Shown here: in pieces, positions 54,002 to 62,395 of the stretch | Layout: every line of letters starts with the position of its first letter | How positions within the stretch are numbered: the stretch's first letter is position 1 | Assembly (NCBI RefSeq): GCF_900090315.1 | Contig: NZ_FMHZ01000002.1 | Location: 2,024,501 to 2,088,500, forward strand | Origin: Micromonospora citrea | Lineage (GTDB): Bacteria; Actinomycetota; Actinomycetes; Mycobacteriales; Micromonosporaceae | Length of the DNA: 64,000 nt | Direction: 5' to 3' | Translations under genes and position numbers: made by a program | Notes under the pieces: generated by a model | Told to the model about the DNA's origin: nothing | The model's input: only the letters and a program-made list of their open reading frames with translations | The model's database searches: none

Positions 54002-55687
54002 TCAGAGACCGACGGAGCGCAACGCCCCGGCTCCCGCCAGCACCTCGCTGCGGGCGTGGCGGATGGCGGCCGGGGTGTCGGGGAAGACCAGCCCGTCGCG
54101 GCGCAGCTGGTCGGCGACGCCGAGGGCGGCCAGCACCTGGTCGTGGTCGGGGTCGATGCCGGAGAGCAGCACGGTGACGCCGCGTTCGGAGAGGCGGTGG
54201 ATGACGTCGCCGAGCACCTGCGCGCCTGTGGCGTCGAGGGTGGTCACCCGGGACATCCGCAGGATGACCACGCGCACCTCGGCCACGTCGGAGAGGCGGA
54301 GCAGGAAGTTGTGCGCGGCCGCGAAGAAGAGCGGGCCGTCCAGCCGGTAGGCCACGATGTGGTCGGCGAGCAGGGCGTGTTCCTCGGCGCTGTGCTCGCC
54401 GGGGTCGAGCGGCACCTGCTCCACGCGCGCCGTGCGGGCCACGGCGCGCAGGGCGATCACGATGGCCACGCCCACGCCGACCGCCACGGCGGTGACCAGG
54501 TCCAGCGCCACCGTGACCGCGAAGGTGAGCACCAGCACGAGGGCGTCGCCCCGGGTGGCGCGGGCCAGCGCCCAGAGCGACCCTGCCTCGACCATCCGCA
54601 CGGTGGTGGCCAGCAGGACGCCGGCGAGGGCGGCGAGCGGGATCCGGCCGACCAGCGGGGCGGCGGCCAGGACGATCCCGGCGAGAGCGACGGCGTGGGT
54701 GAGCGCCGCCAGCTTGGAGCTCGCGCCGGCGCGCACGTTCACCGCCGTACGGGCGATGGCGGCGGTGGCCGGGATCCCGCCGAACGCCGGGGCGGCGAGG
54801 TTGGCCAGCCCCTGCCCGAACAGCTCGCGGTCGGGGTCGTGGCGCTGACCGACCGTCATCCCGTCCGCCACGGTGGCGGAGAGCAGGCTCTCCAGCGCGG
54901 CCAGCGCCGCGACGGCGAGGGCGGAGGGCAACAGGACCCCGACGGCGCCGAGGTCGAGGAAGCCGAGCGAGGGCGCGGGCAGGCCGGCGGGCAGCGCGCC
55001 GATGCGGGCCAGCTCGACCGGGGCCGTCTCGGCGACCAGGGTGGCGGCGGCCACCCCGAGCAGGGAGAACGGCCAGCCGGGACGCCAGCGCGCACCGAGC
55101 AGCATCACGGCCGCGACGCCGAGGGCCATCGCCACCGGGACCGGCCGTGGGTCCGCGACGAACCGGGAGACGGCATCGGCTGCCACGGCCCAGACGCGGT
55201 CGCCGTGCGCGTCGGTCACCCCGAGCGCCGCCGGCACCTGTTGCAGGGCGATGACCACCGCGATGCCGGCGGTGAAGCCCTCGATCACCGGCACGGGCAG
55301 GTAGTGGACGTAGCGGCCGAGGCGGGCGAGTGCCAGGGCGATCAGCACGAGCCCGGCCATCGCCCCGACCATCAGCACCCCGGTGGGGCCGAACTGTTGG
55401 ACCACCGGCACCAGCACCACGGTCATCGCCCCGGTGGGCCCGGAGACCTGGAGGTGGGAGCCGCCGAAGACGGCCGCTACCGCGCCGGCCACCACCGCCG
55501 TCACCAGCCCGGCCTGCGCGCCGAGCCCGGAGGTGACGCCGAAGGCCAGGGCCAGCGGCAGCGCCACCACCGCCACGGTCAGCCCGGCGAGCAGGTCGCG
55601 CCGGGGCGCGCGGCGCACCGCCTGCCAGTCGGCGCGCGGCGGCAGCAGCCCGAGGAAGCGGTCGGCCAGCCCGAGCGTCTGGCTCAC
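54002..55687 (-). CDS. SulP family anion permease with STAS domain
   Basis: 561 residues. About eleven transmembrane helices; the SulP signatures DLLAGLTVAVVALPLALAFGVTSGL, GPTGAMTVVLVPVVQQFG and GIPATAAIARTAVNVRAGASSKLAAL; and a cytoplasmic STAS domain (DGPLFFAAAHNFLLRLSD, RVVILRMSRVTTLDATGAQVLGDV). Substrate may be sulfate or bicarbonate. GTG start overlaps the ArsR stop (GTGA), so it is coupled to the regulator. Confidence 0.92.
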   Translation of the reverse strand: MSQTLGLADRFLGLLPPRADWQAVRRAPRRDLLAGLTVAVVALPLALAFGVTSGLGAQAGLVTAVVAGAVAAVFGGSHLQVSGPTGAMTVVLVPVVQQFGPTGVLMVGAMAGLVLIALALARLGRYVHYLPVPVIEGFTAGIAVVIALQQVPAALGVTDAHGDRVWAVAADAVSRFVADPRPVPVAMALGVAAVMLLGARWRPGWPFSLLGVAAATLVAETAPVELARIGALPAGLPAPSLGFLDLGAVGVLLPSALAVAALAALESLLSATVADGMTVGQRHDPDRELFGQGLANLAAPAFGGIPATAAIARTAVNVRAGASSKLAALTHAVALAGIVLAAAPLVGRIPLAALAGVLLATTVRMVEAGSLWALARATRGDALVLVLTFAVTVALDLVTAVAVGVGVAIVIALRAVARTARVEQVPLDPGEHSAEEHALLADHIVAYRLDGPLFFAAAHNFLLRLSDVAEVRVVILRMSRVTTLDATGAQVLGDVIHRLSERGVTVLLSGIDPDHDQVLAALGVADQLRRDGLVFPDTPAAIRHARSEVLAGAGALRSVGL

Positions 55688-56022
55688 CGCCGCTCCCCGG
55701 AGGATCGCAGCTCGTCCAGCAGCGCGTCCCGGTCGGTGAGGACCGCGCCGAGGATGCGCCGGCCGGCGGCCAGCAGGTCGGCCACGTCGGGGGTGCTGAG
55801 CGCGTACATCACCAGGGCGCCGTCGCGGCTGGAGGTGACCATGCCAGCCCGGCGCAGCACCGCGAGCTGCTGGGACAGGTTCGACGCCTCGACGTCGATC
55901 GCCGCCAGCAGGTCGCGGACGGGCTTCGGCCCGTCCTGGAGCAGCTCCAGCACCCGGATCCGCACCGGGTGGCCGAGGGTGCGGAACAGCTCCGCCTTCG
56001 CCTGGTAGAGCGGTACCGACAC
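55684..56022 (-). CDS. ArsR-family repressor
   Basis: 112 residues from the GTG at 56020-56022, which has GGAGG five bases upstream; a GTG 24 bases earlier is weaker. Winged-helix: AELFRTLGHPVRIRVLELLQDGPKPVRDLLAAIDVEASNLSQQLAVLRRAGMVTSSRDGALVMYALS is the typical core (motif DLLAAI, SNLSQQLAVLR). No CxC metal site is visible, so it is a non-metal or redox ArsR. Coupled to SulP and probably controls it. Confidence 0.9.
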   Translation of the reverse strand: MSVPLYQAKAELFRTLGHPVRIRVLELLQDGPKPVRDLLAAIDVEASNLSQQLAVLRRAGMVTSSRDGALVMYALSTPDVADLLAAGRRILGAVLTDRDALLDELRSSGERR

Positions 56023-56067
56023 GTCAGCCTCCGTCACGCGACCCACATCCGGTTGCCGACTTTAGCA

Positions 56068-56083
56068 CTTGCGAAAACCTTCA
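56068..56083. promoter_or_regulatory. Candidate ArsR operator
   Basis: An AT-rich stretch TTGCGAAAACCTTCAA with TTG/CAA ends precedes the ArsR gene by about 45 bases and is the only AT-rich patch of the gap. Confidence 0.3.
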
Positions 56084-56130
56084 ACTAGCGTCGGGCGAGG
56101 TACGCGCGGCACCCCGGCCGCGCGAACACC

Positions 56131-58581
56131 TCAGTCGGCGACGACGTCGTTGACGCAGCGCAGGACGGGGCGGGCGGTCAGGGCCGCCGGGTCCAGCGGG
56201 GCTCCGGAGATCACCGTGAAGGTGGCCGACTCCCCCGGCAGCAGGGTGACCAGCGCCTCGTCGACCTCGGCCGCCGGATCGAGGCGGTCCGGGAAGATCG
56301 TCACGTCGCGCAGGACCGTCCGGGCGGTGACCCGCACCCGCTGCCCGCCGTCGACGGGCTCGACCACCGCGTCGTAGCGGGCCGGCGGCCAGTGCGCGTC
56401 CCGATCCTCGGCGAAGAACCAGAGCGCCCGCTCGGCCGGGTCGCCCGCCTCGGCCACCAGCAGCTCGCGGCGGGCCTCCTCCGGCCGCGCCAGCTCCGCC
56501 GGCAGCGCCAGCTCGACCTTGCCGTACGCCGGGACGTCCAGCTCCAGCGTCGCCTTCGCCCGTGGCTCGCCGGCCAGGGTCAGCCGGGTCACCGACGCGG
56601 TCGCCCGCCAGGGGCCTGGACCGTCGTTCACCGCGACCAGGGCCAGGCCGCCGCCGCGGGGCTGGACGGTCAACAGCCGGTCGGCGTACGCCCGGCGCAG
56701 CGCGTACCACAGGGGCTTGCGGCGGCCGTCGCCGTCCACGGCCGACCACGAGGTCACCGGCCAGCAGTCGTTGAGCTGCCAGACGATCGTGCCCGCGCAG
56801 ACGTCCCGGTGGGAACGGAAGTGCTCGACGGCGAGCCGGATCGCCCGCGCCTGGTTGAGCTGGGTCAGCCAGTGCCAGTCGTCGAAGTCCCCCGGGGCGG
56901 GCAGGTGCGCGTCGAGCCCTCGCCGGAGCTTGGCGTCGCCGTCGATCGCCTTCTGGTGGTGCGCCATCCCGGGCGAGTCGGGCGCGAGCGGCTCGTCGGA
57001 CAGCGCCCGGCGCAGCGTCGCGTACGCGGGCGGGGCCTGGTAGCCGAACTCGGCGACGAAGCGCGGCACGTACTCGCGGTACTTCGTATAGTCGTCGGTG
57101 TTCCAGACGTCCCAGATGTGCGTGGTGCCGTGCGCCGGGTCGTTGGGGTGGATCTCCTCGCTGCCGGACCACGGGCTGCCCGGCCAGTACGGCCGCGTCG
57201 GGTCCAGCTCGCCGACGATCCGGGGCAGCAGCTCCAGGTAGTAGCCGCGTCCCCAGGTGCGCCCGGCGAGGGGCTCCTGCCAGTCCCAGTCGTGCCAGCC
57301 CCAGATGTTCTCGTTGTTGCCGGTCCAGAGCACCAGCGACGGGTGCGGGGCGAGCCGGACCACCTGCTCGGCGGCCTCGGCGGCCACCTCGGCGCGCAGC
57401 GGCTCCTCCTCCGGGTAGGCGGCGCAGGCGAAGAGGAAGTCCTGCTGCACGAGCAGGCCCAGCTCGTCGGCGAGGTCGTAGAAGTCGTCCGACTCGTACC
57501 GGCCGCCGCCCCAGACGCGCAGCAGGTTGACGTTCGCGTCGGCGGCCTGCCGGAACCGGTGCGCCAGCCGGTCCCGGGTGATCCGGGTGGGGAACGCGTC
57601 GTCGGGGATCCAGTTGACGCCCCGCACGAAGACCGGGGTGTCGTTGACGTGCAGGGCGAACGGAGTGCCGTGCGCGTCGGGGGCGGTGTCGAGGCGTACC
57701 GAGCGGAAGCCGATCCGGCGCGACCACGTGTCGAGCGGGTGCGCGTCGGCGTCGTGCAGCGTCACCTCCAGCGGGTGCAGCGGCTGCTCGCCGTACCCCC
57801 TGGGCCACCACAGCGCCGGGTGCCGGACGGTGAGGGCCAGCACGGCCGTGCGCTCCCCCGGCGGGATCGTCGCCTCGGCCGCCACGCCGGCGACGCTGGC
57901 CCGCACGGTGAGCGGCGCGTCCCCGGCCCGCTCGACCTCGACGTGCAGCTCCACCCGGCCGTCGCCGGCCTCGACGGTCACCAGGGGACGTACGACGGCC
58001 AGCCGCGCCGTCGACCAGGCGTGCAGCCCGATCTCCTGCCAGATGCCGGCGGTGACCAGGGTCGGCCCCCAGTCCCAGCCGAAGTTGCAGGCCATCTTGC
58101 GGATGAACGGGAACGGCTCCGGGTAGGCGTTCGGGCGGTCCCCGAGCCGGTCCCGCTGCGCCTCGGCGTAGCGGTAGGCGGAGTCGAAGCGTACGGCGAG
58201 GGTGTTGGACCCGGCGACCAGCCGCGACCGGACGTCGAAGCGGTGACCGCGGTGCATGTTCTCGGTCCGGCCGACCTCGGCGCCGTTGAGGGTGAGCGTG
58301 GCGACGGTGTCGAGGCCGGCGCACACCAGGTCGACCCGGTCGTCACCGCCGGGCTCGTGCGCGAAGGTGGTCTCGTAGACCCAGTCGGTCCGGCCGATCC
58401 AGGCCAGGGCCGTCTCGTTGTCGTCGAAGTACGGGTCGGGGATCAGGCCGGCGGCGAGCAGATCGGTGTGCACGCAGCCCGGTACGGTGGCCGGCACCGC
58501 GCGCCCGGCGACCTCTGCCGGCACCTGCGGCCCCTCCACCGCCCGCAGGGTCCAGCCCTCGTGCAACGCTTGCCGGGTCAC
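56131..58581 (-). CDS. Beta-mannosidase (GH2)
   Basis: 816 residues. Retaining GH2 enzyme removing terminal beta-mannose. The N-terminal sugar-binding domain (DWVYETTFAHEP), the central beta-sandwich, and the TIM barrel with WVNWIP-like VRGVNWIPDDAFPTRIT, acid/base Glu424 in LWTGNNENIWGW and nucleophile Glu511 in VAEFGYQAPPAY. The NNEN and EFGYQAPP motifs and absence of LacZ-specific loops fit mannosidase rather than galactosidase. GTG start overlaps the permease stop (GTGA). No signal peptide, so it cleaves imported oligosaccharides in the cytoplasm. Confidence 0.9.
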   Translation of the reverse strand: MTRQALHEGWTLRAVEGPQVPAEVAGRAVPATVPGCVHTDLLAAGLIPDPYFDDNETALAWIGRTDWVYETTFAHEPGGDDRVDLVCAGLDTVATLTLNGAEVGRTENMHRGHRFDVRSRLVAGSNTLAVRFDSAYRYAEAQRDRLGDRPNAYPEPFPFIRKMACNFGWDWGPTLVTAGIWQEIGLHAWSTARLAVVRPLVTVEAGDGRVELHVEVERAGDAPLTVRASVAGVAAEATIPPGERTAVLALTVRHPALWWPRGYGEQPLHPLEVTLHDADAHPLDTWSRRIGFRSVRLDTAPDAHGTPFALHVNDTPVFVRGVNWIPDDAFPTRITRDRLAHRFRQAADANVNLLRVWGGGRYESDDFYDLADELGLLVQQDFLFACAAYPEEEPLRAEVAAEAAEQVVRLAPHPSLVLWTGNNENIWGWHDWDWQEPLAGRTWGRGYYLELLPRIVGELDPTRPYWPGSPWSGSEEIHPNDPAHGTTHIWDVWNTDDYTKYREYVPRFVAEFGYQAPPAYATLRRALSDEPLAPDSPGMAHHQKAIDGDAKLRRGLDAHLPAPGDFDDWHWLTQLNQARAIRLAVEHFRSHRDVCAGTIVWQLNDCWPVTSWSAVDGDGRRKPLWYALRRAYADRLLTVQPRGGGLALVAVNDGPGPWRATASVTRLTLAGEPRAKATLELDVPAYGKVELALPAELARPEEARRELLVAEAGDPAERALWFFAEDRDAHWPPARYDAVVEPVDGGQRVRVTARTVLRDVTIFPDRLDPAAEVDEALVTLLPGESATFTVISGAPLDPAALTARPVLRCVNDVVAD

Positions 58582-59465
58582 GACTTCACCGCACCTTCCA
58601 TGATTCCGCGGACGATCTGACGGCCGCCGATGAAGAGCATCACCAGCAGCGGGAGGGTGGCGACCAGGGCACCGGCCAGCACCCGCCGGTACAGCACGTA
58701 GTTGCCGCTGGCCAGGTCGGACAGCGCGACCATCGAGGTCGGGTAGTCGGTGCCACCGAGGGTGATCAGCGGCCACTGGAACTCGTTCCAGGTGGCGACG
58801 AACGTCAGCAGGCCGAGCACCGCCATGGCGGGCCGGACCGCCGGCACCACCACGCTCCAGAAGATCCGCATGGTGCTCGCGCCGTCCATCCGCGCGGCCT
58901 CGACCAGCTCGTCGGGCACCGCGTCGAGGATGAACTGCCGCATGTAGAAGACCCCGAACGCGCTGACCAGGCCGGGCACGATCACCGCGAGGAGGGTGCC
59001 GTTCCAGCCGCCCTCGCCGGGCATCCGGCCCATCAGGATGTAGAGCGCCACGACGCCGAGCTGGTTGGGCACCGTCATGGTCAGGACGACCATCACCATC
59101 AGCGCGTTGCGCCCCCTGAAGCGCAGCTTGGCGAACGCGAAGCCGGCCAGCGAGCAGAAGAACAGCACCGACGCCGTCACCACGGACGAGACGATCACGC
59201 TGTTGCCGAGGGACTGGAGGAAGAAGACGTCCTGCATCGAGAAGACCTCGCGCAGGTTGGTGAGCAGCCGGCCGCCGGGGAGCACCTGCGGCGGGATCTT
59301 CGCCAGCGCCTCGTCGGTGTTCGTGGCGATCACGAACATCCAGTAGAGCGGGAACGCCGAGAACGCGATCACGACGCTGAGGAACAGGTAGGTCCAGACG
59401 GTGCCGGGCATGTGCTGCGGCGCCCGGCCCGTCAGCGCCGCCCGCCGGGAGTTCGAGGCACTCAC
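58578..59465 (-). CDS. ABC sugar permease, MalG type
   Basis: 295 residues, six transmembrane helices. The EAA loop is VEAARMDGASTMRIFWSVVVPAVRPAMAVL with the invariant G. Start GTG 59463-59465 (VSASNSRRAAL) is preferred because it overlaps the TGA of the last mini-ORF in the repeat array (GTGA). Works with the MalF-type permease, binding protein and a shared ATPase to import a beta-mannoside. Confidence 0.92.
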   Translation of the reverse strand: MSASNSRRAALTGRAPQHMPGTVWTYLFLSVVIAFSAFPLYWMFVIATNTDEALAKIPPQVLPGGRLLTNLREVFSMQDVFFLQSLGNSVIVSSVVTASVLFFCSLAGFAFAKLRFRGRNALMVMVVLTMTVPNQLGVVALYILMGRMPGEGGWNGTLLAVIVPGLVSAFGVFYMRQFILDAVPDELVEAARMDGASTMRIFWSVVVPAVRPAMAVLGLLTFVATWNEFQWPLITLGGTDYPTSMVALSDLASGNYVLYRRVLAGALVATLPLLVMLFIGGRQIVRGIMEGAVKS

Positions 59466-59633
59466 CTGTGCCACCTTTCGTTCGCGACTGCGGGGCTCGC
59501 AAGCTCACTCCTCGCGCTCACCTGTGCCACCTTTCGTTCGCGACTGCGGGGCTCGCAAGCTCACTCCTCGCGCTCACCTGTGCCACCTTTCGTTCGCGAC
59601 TGCGGGGCTCGCAAGCTCACTCCTCGCGCTCAC
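59462..59633 (-). repeat. Three tandem 56-bp repeats forming GTGA-chained mini-ORFs
   Basis: Period exactly 56 bp. On the minus strand each unit contains a 19-codon ORF (VSARSELASPAVANERWHR) that begins with GTG overlapping the previous TGA and ends in a TGA overlapping the next GTG: 59574-59633, 59518-59577, 59462-59521. The first GTG overlaps the MalF-type stop (59630-59632) and the last TGA overlaps the MalG-type start (59463-59465). Copies are identical. The unit is thus an insertion that keeps translational coupling of the operon. Confidence 0.85.
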
Positions 59634-60646
59634 CGCTTCCCACCGCCCAGGCGGTTGGTGAGCAGGGCGTTGACCGCCGCGACGAGCAGGATGACCAGGA
59701 ACAGCGCCCAGGACATGGCGGCGGCGTAGCCGAGGTTGAGGTCCCGCCAGCCGACCTTGTAGATGAGCTGCGCGACGGTCTGCCACTGCCCGTCGTCGCC
59801 GCCGAGACCCAGCGCCGGGTTGGCGTCGAAGAGCATCGGCTCGGTGAACAGTTGCAGGCCACCGATGGTGGAGAGCACGACCGTGAAGATGACCACCGGC
59901 CGGATCATCGGCACGGTGATCCGCCACAGCTGACGCCACGGCCCGGCCCCGTCGACGGCGGCGGCCTCGTAGACGTCGCGCGGGATGGACTGCATGGCGG
60001 CCAGGTAGAGCAGCGCGTTGTAGCCGATCCACTTCCAGTTGACCATGGTGGCGATGGCGATCCAGGAAGACCACTTGGCCGACCGCCAGTCGATCGGCTC
60101 GGTCTCGCCGATGCCGAGCAGCGACAGCGCCCAGTTGGCGATGCCGGTGTCGCGGGCGAAGACCACCGAGAAGATCAGCGTCGACGCGGTCACCGGGGTG
60201 ATGTACGGCAGCAGCACCCCGACCCGGAACCAGGTCTGGGCACGCAGCTTGCGGTTCAGCAGCGACGCGACGATCAGGGCCAGCAGCAGCTGCGGCACGG
60301 TCGAGAGCAGGAAGATGCCGAAGGTGTTGGACAGCGCGTTGAAGAAGTCGTCGTCGGTGAAGAGGCGGCGGAAGTTCTCCAGCCCGGCCCAGCCGGTGAG
60401 GGTCGGGTCGTCGAGCCGCCAGTGGCGCAGGGCGACGACGCCGTTGAAGACGATCGGGAAGAGCCCGAAGACCGCGAAGAGCAGGAAGAACGGGGCGATC
60501 AGCAGGTACGGCACGTAGCGCACGTCGAAGCGGTGCAGCCGCGTACGCCAGGGGCCGGGTTCGTGCGGGCGGTCGCGGCGGCTGGCCGTCGCGCCGGGGT
60601 CCCGGCCGGGCCGGGGCGTCGCGGGAGCGGCACGGGTGGTGGGCAT
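59630..60646 (-). CDS. ABC sugar permease, MalF type
   Basis: 338 residues. N-terminal cytoplasmic Arg/Pro-rich extension of about 45, then six to seven transmembrane helices (LLIAPFFLLFAVFGLFPIVF first) and the EAA loop YEAAAVDGAGPWRQLWRITVPMIRPV. ATG with GGAGG seven bases upstream. Second gene of the mannoside operon. Confidence 0.92.
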   Translation of the reverse strand: MPTTRAAPATPRPGRDPGATASRRDRPHEPGPWRTRLHRFDVRYVPYLLIAPFFLLFAVFGLFPIVFNGVVALRHWRLDDPTLTGWAGLENFRRLFTDDDFFNALSNTFGIFLLSTVPQLLLALIVASLLNRKLRAQTWFRVGVLLPYITPVTASTLIFSVVFARDTGIANWALSLLGIGETEPIDWRSAKWSSWIAIATMVNWKWIGYNALLYLAAMQSIPRDVYEAAAVDGAGPWRQLWRITVPMIRPVVIFTVVLSTIGGLQLFTEPMLFDANPALGLGGDDGQWQTVAQLIYKVGWRDLNLGYAAAMSWALFLVILLVAAVNALLTNRLGGGKR

Positions 60647-60680
60647 CGGGGACCTCCAGGAACCGAAGGGGTACGGCCGG

Positions 60681-60719
60681 CCGGCCGGGGCGGGTCGTGG
60701 GGCCACCCGCCCCGGCCGG
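60681..60719 (-). terminator. Strong intra-operon hairpin after the binding-protein gene
   Basis: Perfect 15-bp stem 60681-60695 / 60705-60719 with a 9-base loop, 14 bases past the binding-protein stop. No T run. Such hairpins partially terminate or stabilise the upstream mRNA and explain excess binding protein over permease. Confidence 0.75.
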
Positions 60720-60732
60720 GCTCGGCGTGCGG

Positions 60733-62016
60733 TCAGGACTTGGCGGCCTTCTCGGCCTCCTTGACCGCCTCGGTCCACGCCTGGTCGGGCTTGCCCTTCA
60801 GGTTTCCGGTGGCCAGCCGGTTGAGGACGTTCTCCACCGCCACCCGGGTGGGGCCGTTGCGCCGGCCGAGGTACTGCGGGGTCAGGTTCTCGGCCGTCTT
60901 CGAGAAGATCTGCCCCACCGGGGCGTCGTTGAAGAAGGGGTTCGTGAAGTCGCGGATCGCCGGGTCCTGGTAGAGCGCCGGCTGGGAGGGCAGGTTGCCG
61001 ACCTTCTTGAAGATCTCGATCTGCTGCTCGGGCTGGATCAGCCACTCGACGAACTTGTACGCCTCGTCGACGTTCTTGCCCTGCTTGGGGATGGTCAGGA
61101 AGGAGCCGCCCCAGTTGCCGCCCCCGCCGGGGATGGCGGCCACGTCCCACTTGCCGCTGGTGCCGGGGGCGGTGTTCCTGATGTGCCCCTGCATCCAGGC
61201 CGGGCAGGCGAGCACGGCGAAGTCGCCCTTGACGAAGCCGCTGTTCCACTCGGGCGAGAACGCGGTGAGGTTGGCCGAGAGGCCGGCGGCGATGGTGCGG
61301 GCCGCGACGTCGAAGGCGACCTTCGGGCCGCCGTCCATCCTCAGCGTCTCGCTCTCGTCGTAGAAGCCGACGGGCTGCTGGCCGAGGACGGGGTTGAAGA
61401 CGTTGGTGCCGGCGTCGATGAACTTCCTTCCGCTCTTGGCGGTGTACTGCTGGCCGACCTGGACGAACCGGTCCCAGGTGGGCCAGAGCGCGGAGACCTG
61501 GTCGCGCCCCGTGGGCAGGCCGGCGGCTTCGAACAGGTCGGTGCGGTAGCACATGGCCAGGCCGCCCACGTCGGTGCCGAGGCCGATCTGGGACTTGCCG
61601 TCGGGCGTGAGGGTCTGCTTCCACTTCCACGGCAGGTACTTCTGCTCGTACGCGCCGGCGCCCTTGTCGAGGAGGTTGACGAACTTGTCGGCCTGGCCGC
61701 GGAACTGGACGACGAAGCCCTCGTCGACGGCGGCGATGTCCGGCGCGCCGGACCCGGCGACGAGCTTCTTCTGGAGGTCCTCGTGCTGGGCGTTGTACTC
61801 GCCGGTGTTCAGGCTGATCCTGACGTTCGGGTTGGCGGCCTCGTACTTCGTCTTGAGCTCGTCGAGCCCGAAGTCGCCCCAGAAATTGATCTTCAACGTG
61901 ACGGGGCCGCCCGGCTCGGAGCCGCCGCCGCTGTTGCCGCTGCACGCCGCGATCAGGACCAGGCTGACCGCGCCGACGGCGGTCGCCCGGGCCCAGTGCG
62001 TCAAGGACCGTCCCAT
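60733..62016 (-). CDS. ABC sugar-binding lipoprotein
   Basis: 427 residues. Lipoprotein signal with lipobox LIAACSG (Cys25). Family 1 extracellular solute-binding domain: VTLKINFWGDFGLDELKTKYEA, DIAAVDEGFVVQFR, LPWKWKQTLTPDGK, GGNWGGSFLTIPKQGKNVDEAYKFVEWL and C-terminal NGPTRVAVENVLNRL. ATG with GGAGG five bases upstream. First gene of the operon; LacI-type operator at 62037-62048 lies in its 5' leader. Confidence 0.93.
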   Translation of the reverse strand: MGRSLTHWARATAVGAVSLVLIAACSGNSGGGSEPGGPVTLKINFWGDFGLDELKTKYEAANPNVRISLNTGEYNAQHEDLQKKLVAGSGAPDIAAVDEGFVVQFRGQADKFVNLLDKGAGAYEQKYLPWKWKQTLTPDGKSQIGLGTDVGGLAMCYRTDLFEAAGLPTGRDQVSALWPTWDRFVQVGQQYTAKSGRKFIDAGTNVFNPVLGQQPVGFYDESETLRMDGGPKVAFDVAARTIAAGLSANLTAFSPEWNSGFVKGDFAVLACPAWMQGHIRNTAPGTSGKWDVAAIPGGGGNWGGSFLTIPKQGKNVDEAYKFVEWLIQPEQQIEIFKKVGNLPSQPALYQDPAIRDFTNPFFNDAPVGQIFSKTAENLTPQYLGRRNGPTRVAVENVLNRLATGNLKGKPDQAWTEAVKEAEKAAKS

Positions 62017-62036
62017 GTCATCCTCCGCGCCAGAGT

Positions 62037-62048
62037 GGGAACGCTCCC
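62037..62048. promoter_or_regulatory. LacI-family operator GGGAACGCTCCC
   Basis: A near-perfect palindrome with central CG (GGGA-ACGC-TCCC), 20 bases before the binding-protein start. It has the form of actinobacterial LacI/CebR-type sites (TGGGAGCGCTCCCA). The divergent LacI gene is the likely ligand-responsive repressor. The gap 62049-62395 has no gene. Confidence 0.7.
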
Positions 62049-62395
62049 GACATAGAGGAGCGTCGACTGAACCGGATAAGTGACGCCACCGTACGGGCCG
62101 GCATCGACGCTGTCAACGGGCAACCTCGCCCCGGCACCCGACGGTAACCTGCCTGTTGTCACGGAACCTGATCGCAGTGGTGGCAGCTGTCGCGCGGCGA
62201 CGGGCGGCGGACGCAGGCGGGCGCCGACTGACACGGAAAGCCAGCTACTTAACCGGAAAAGCTCATGGTTCGACCAGCACTGTGGCCGGTCGGAGCGGCC
62301 CGGCCGCCGGTCGGTGCAGTAGCGTGGATCGCCGCCGGTCGTCCCCGGCCTCGCGGTGAAACCCGCCCAGGCGGGAGAAGTGGAGGAGTACGCCG

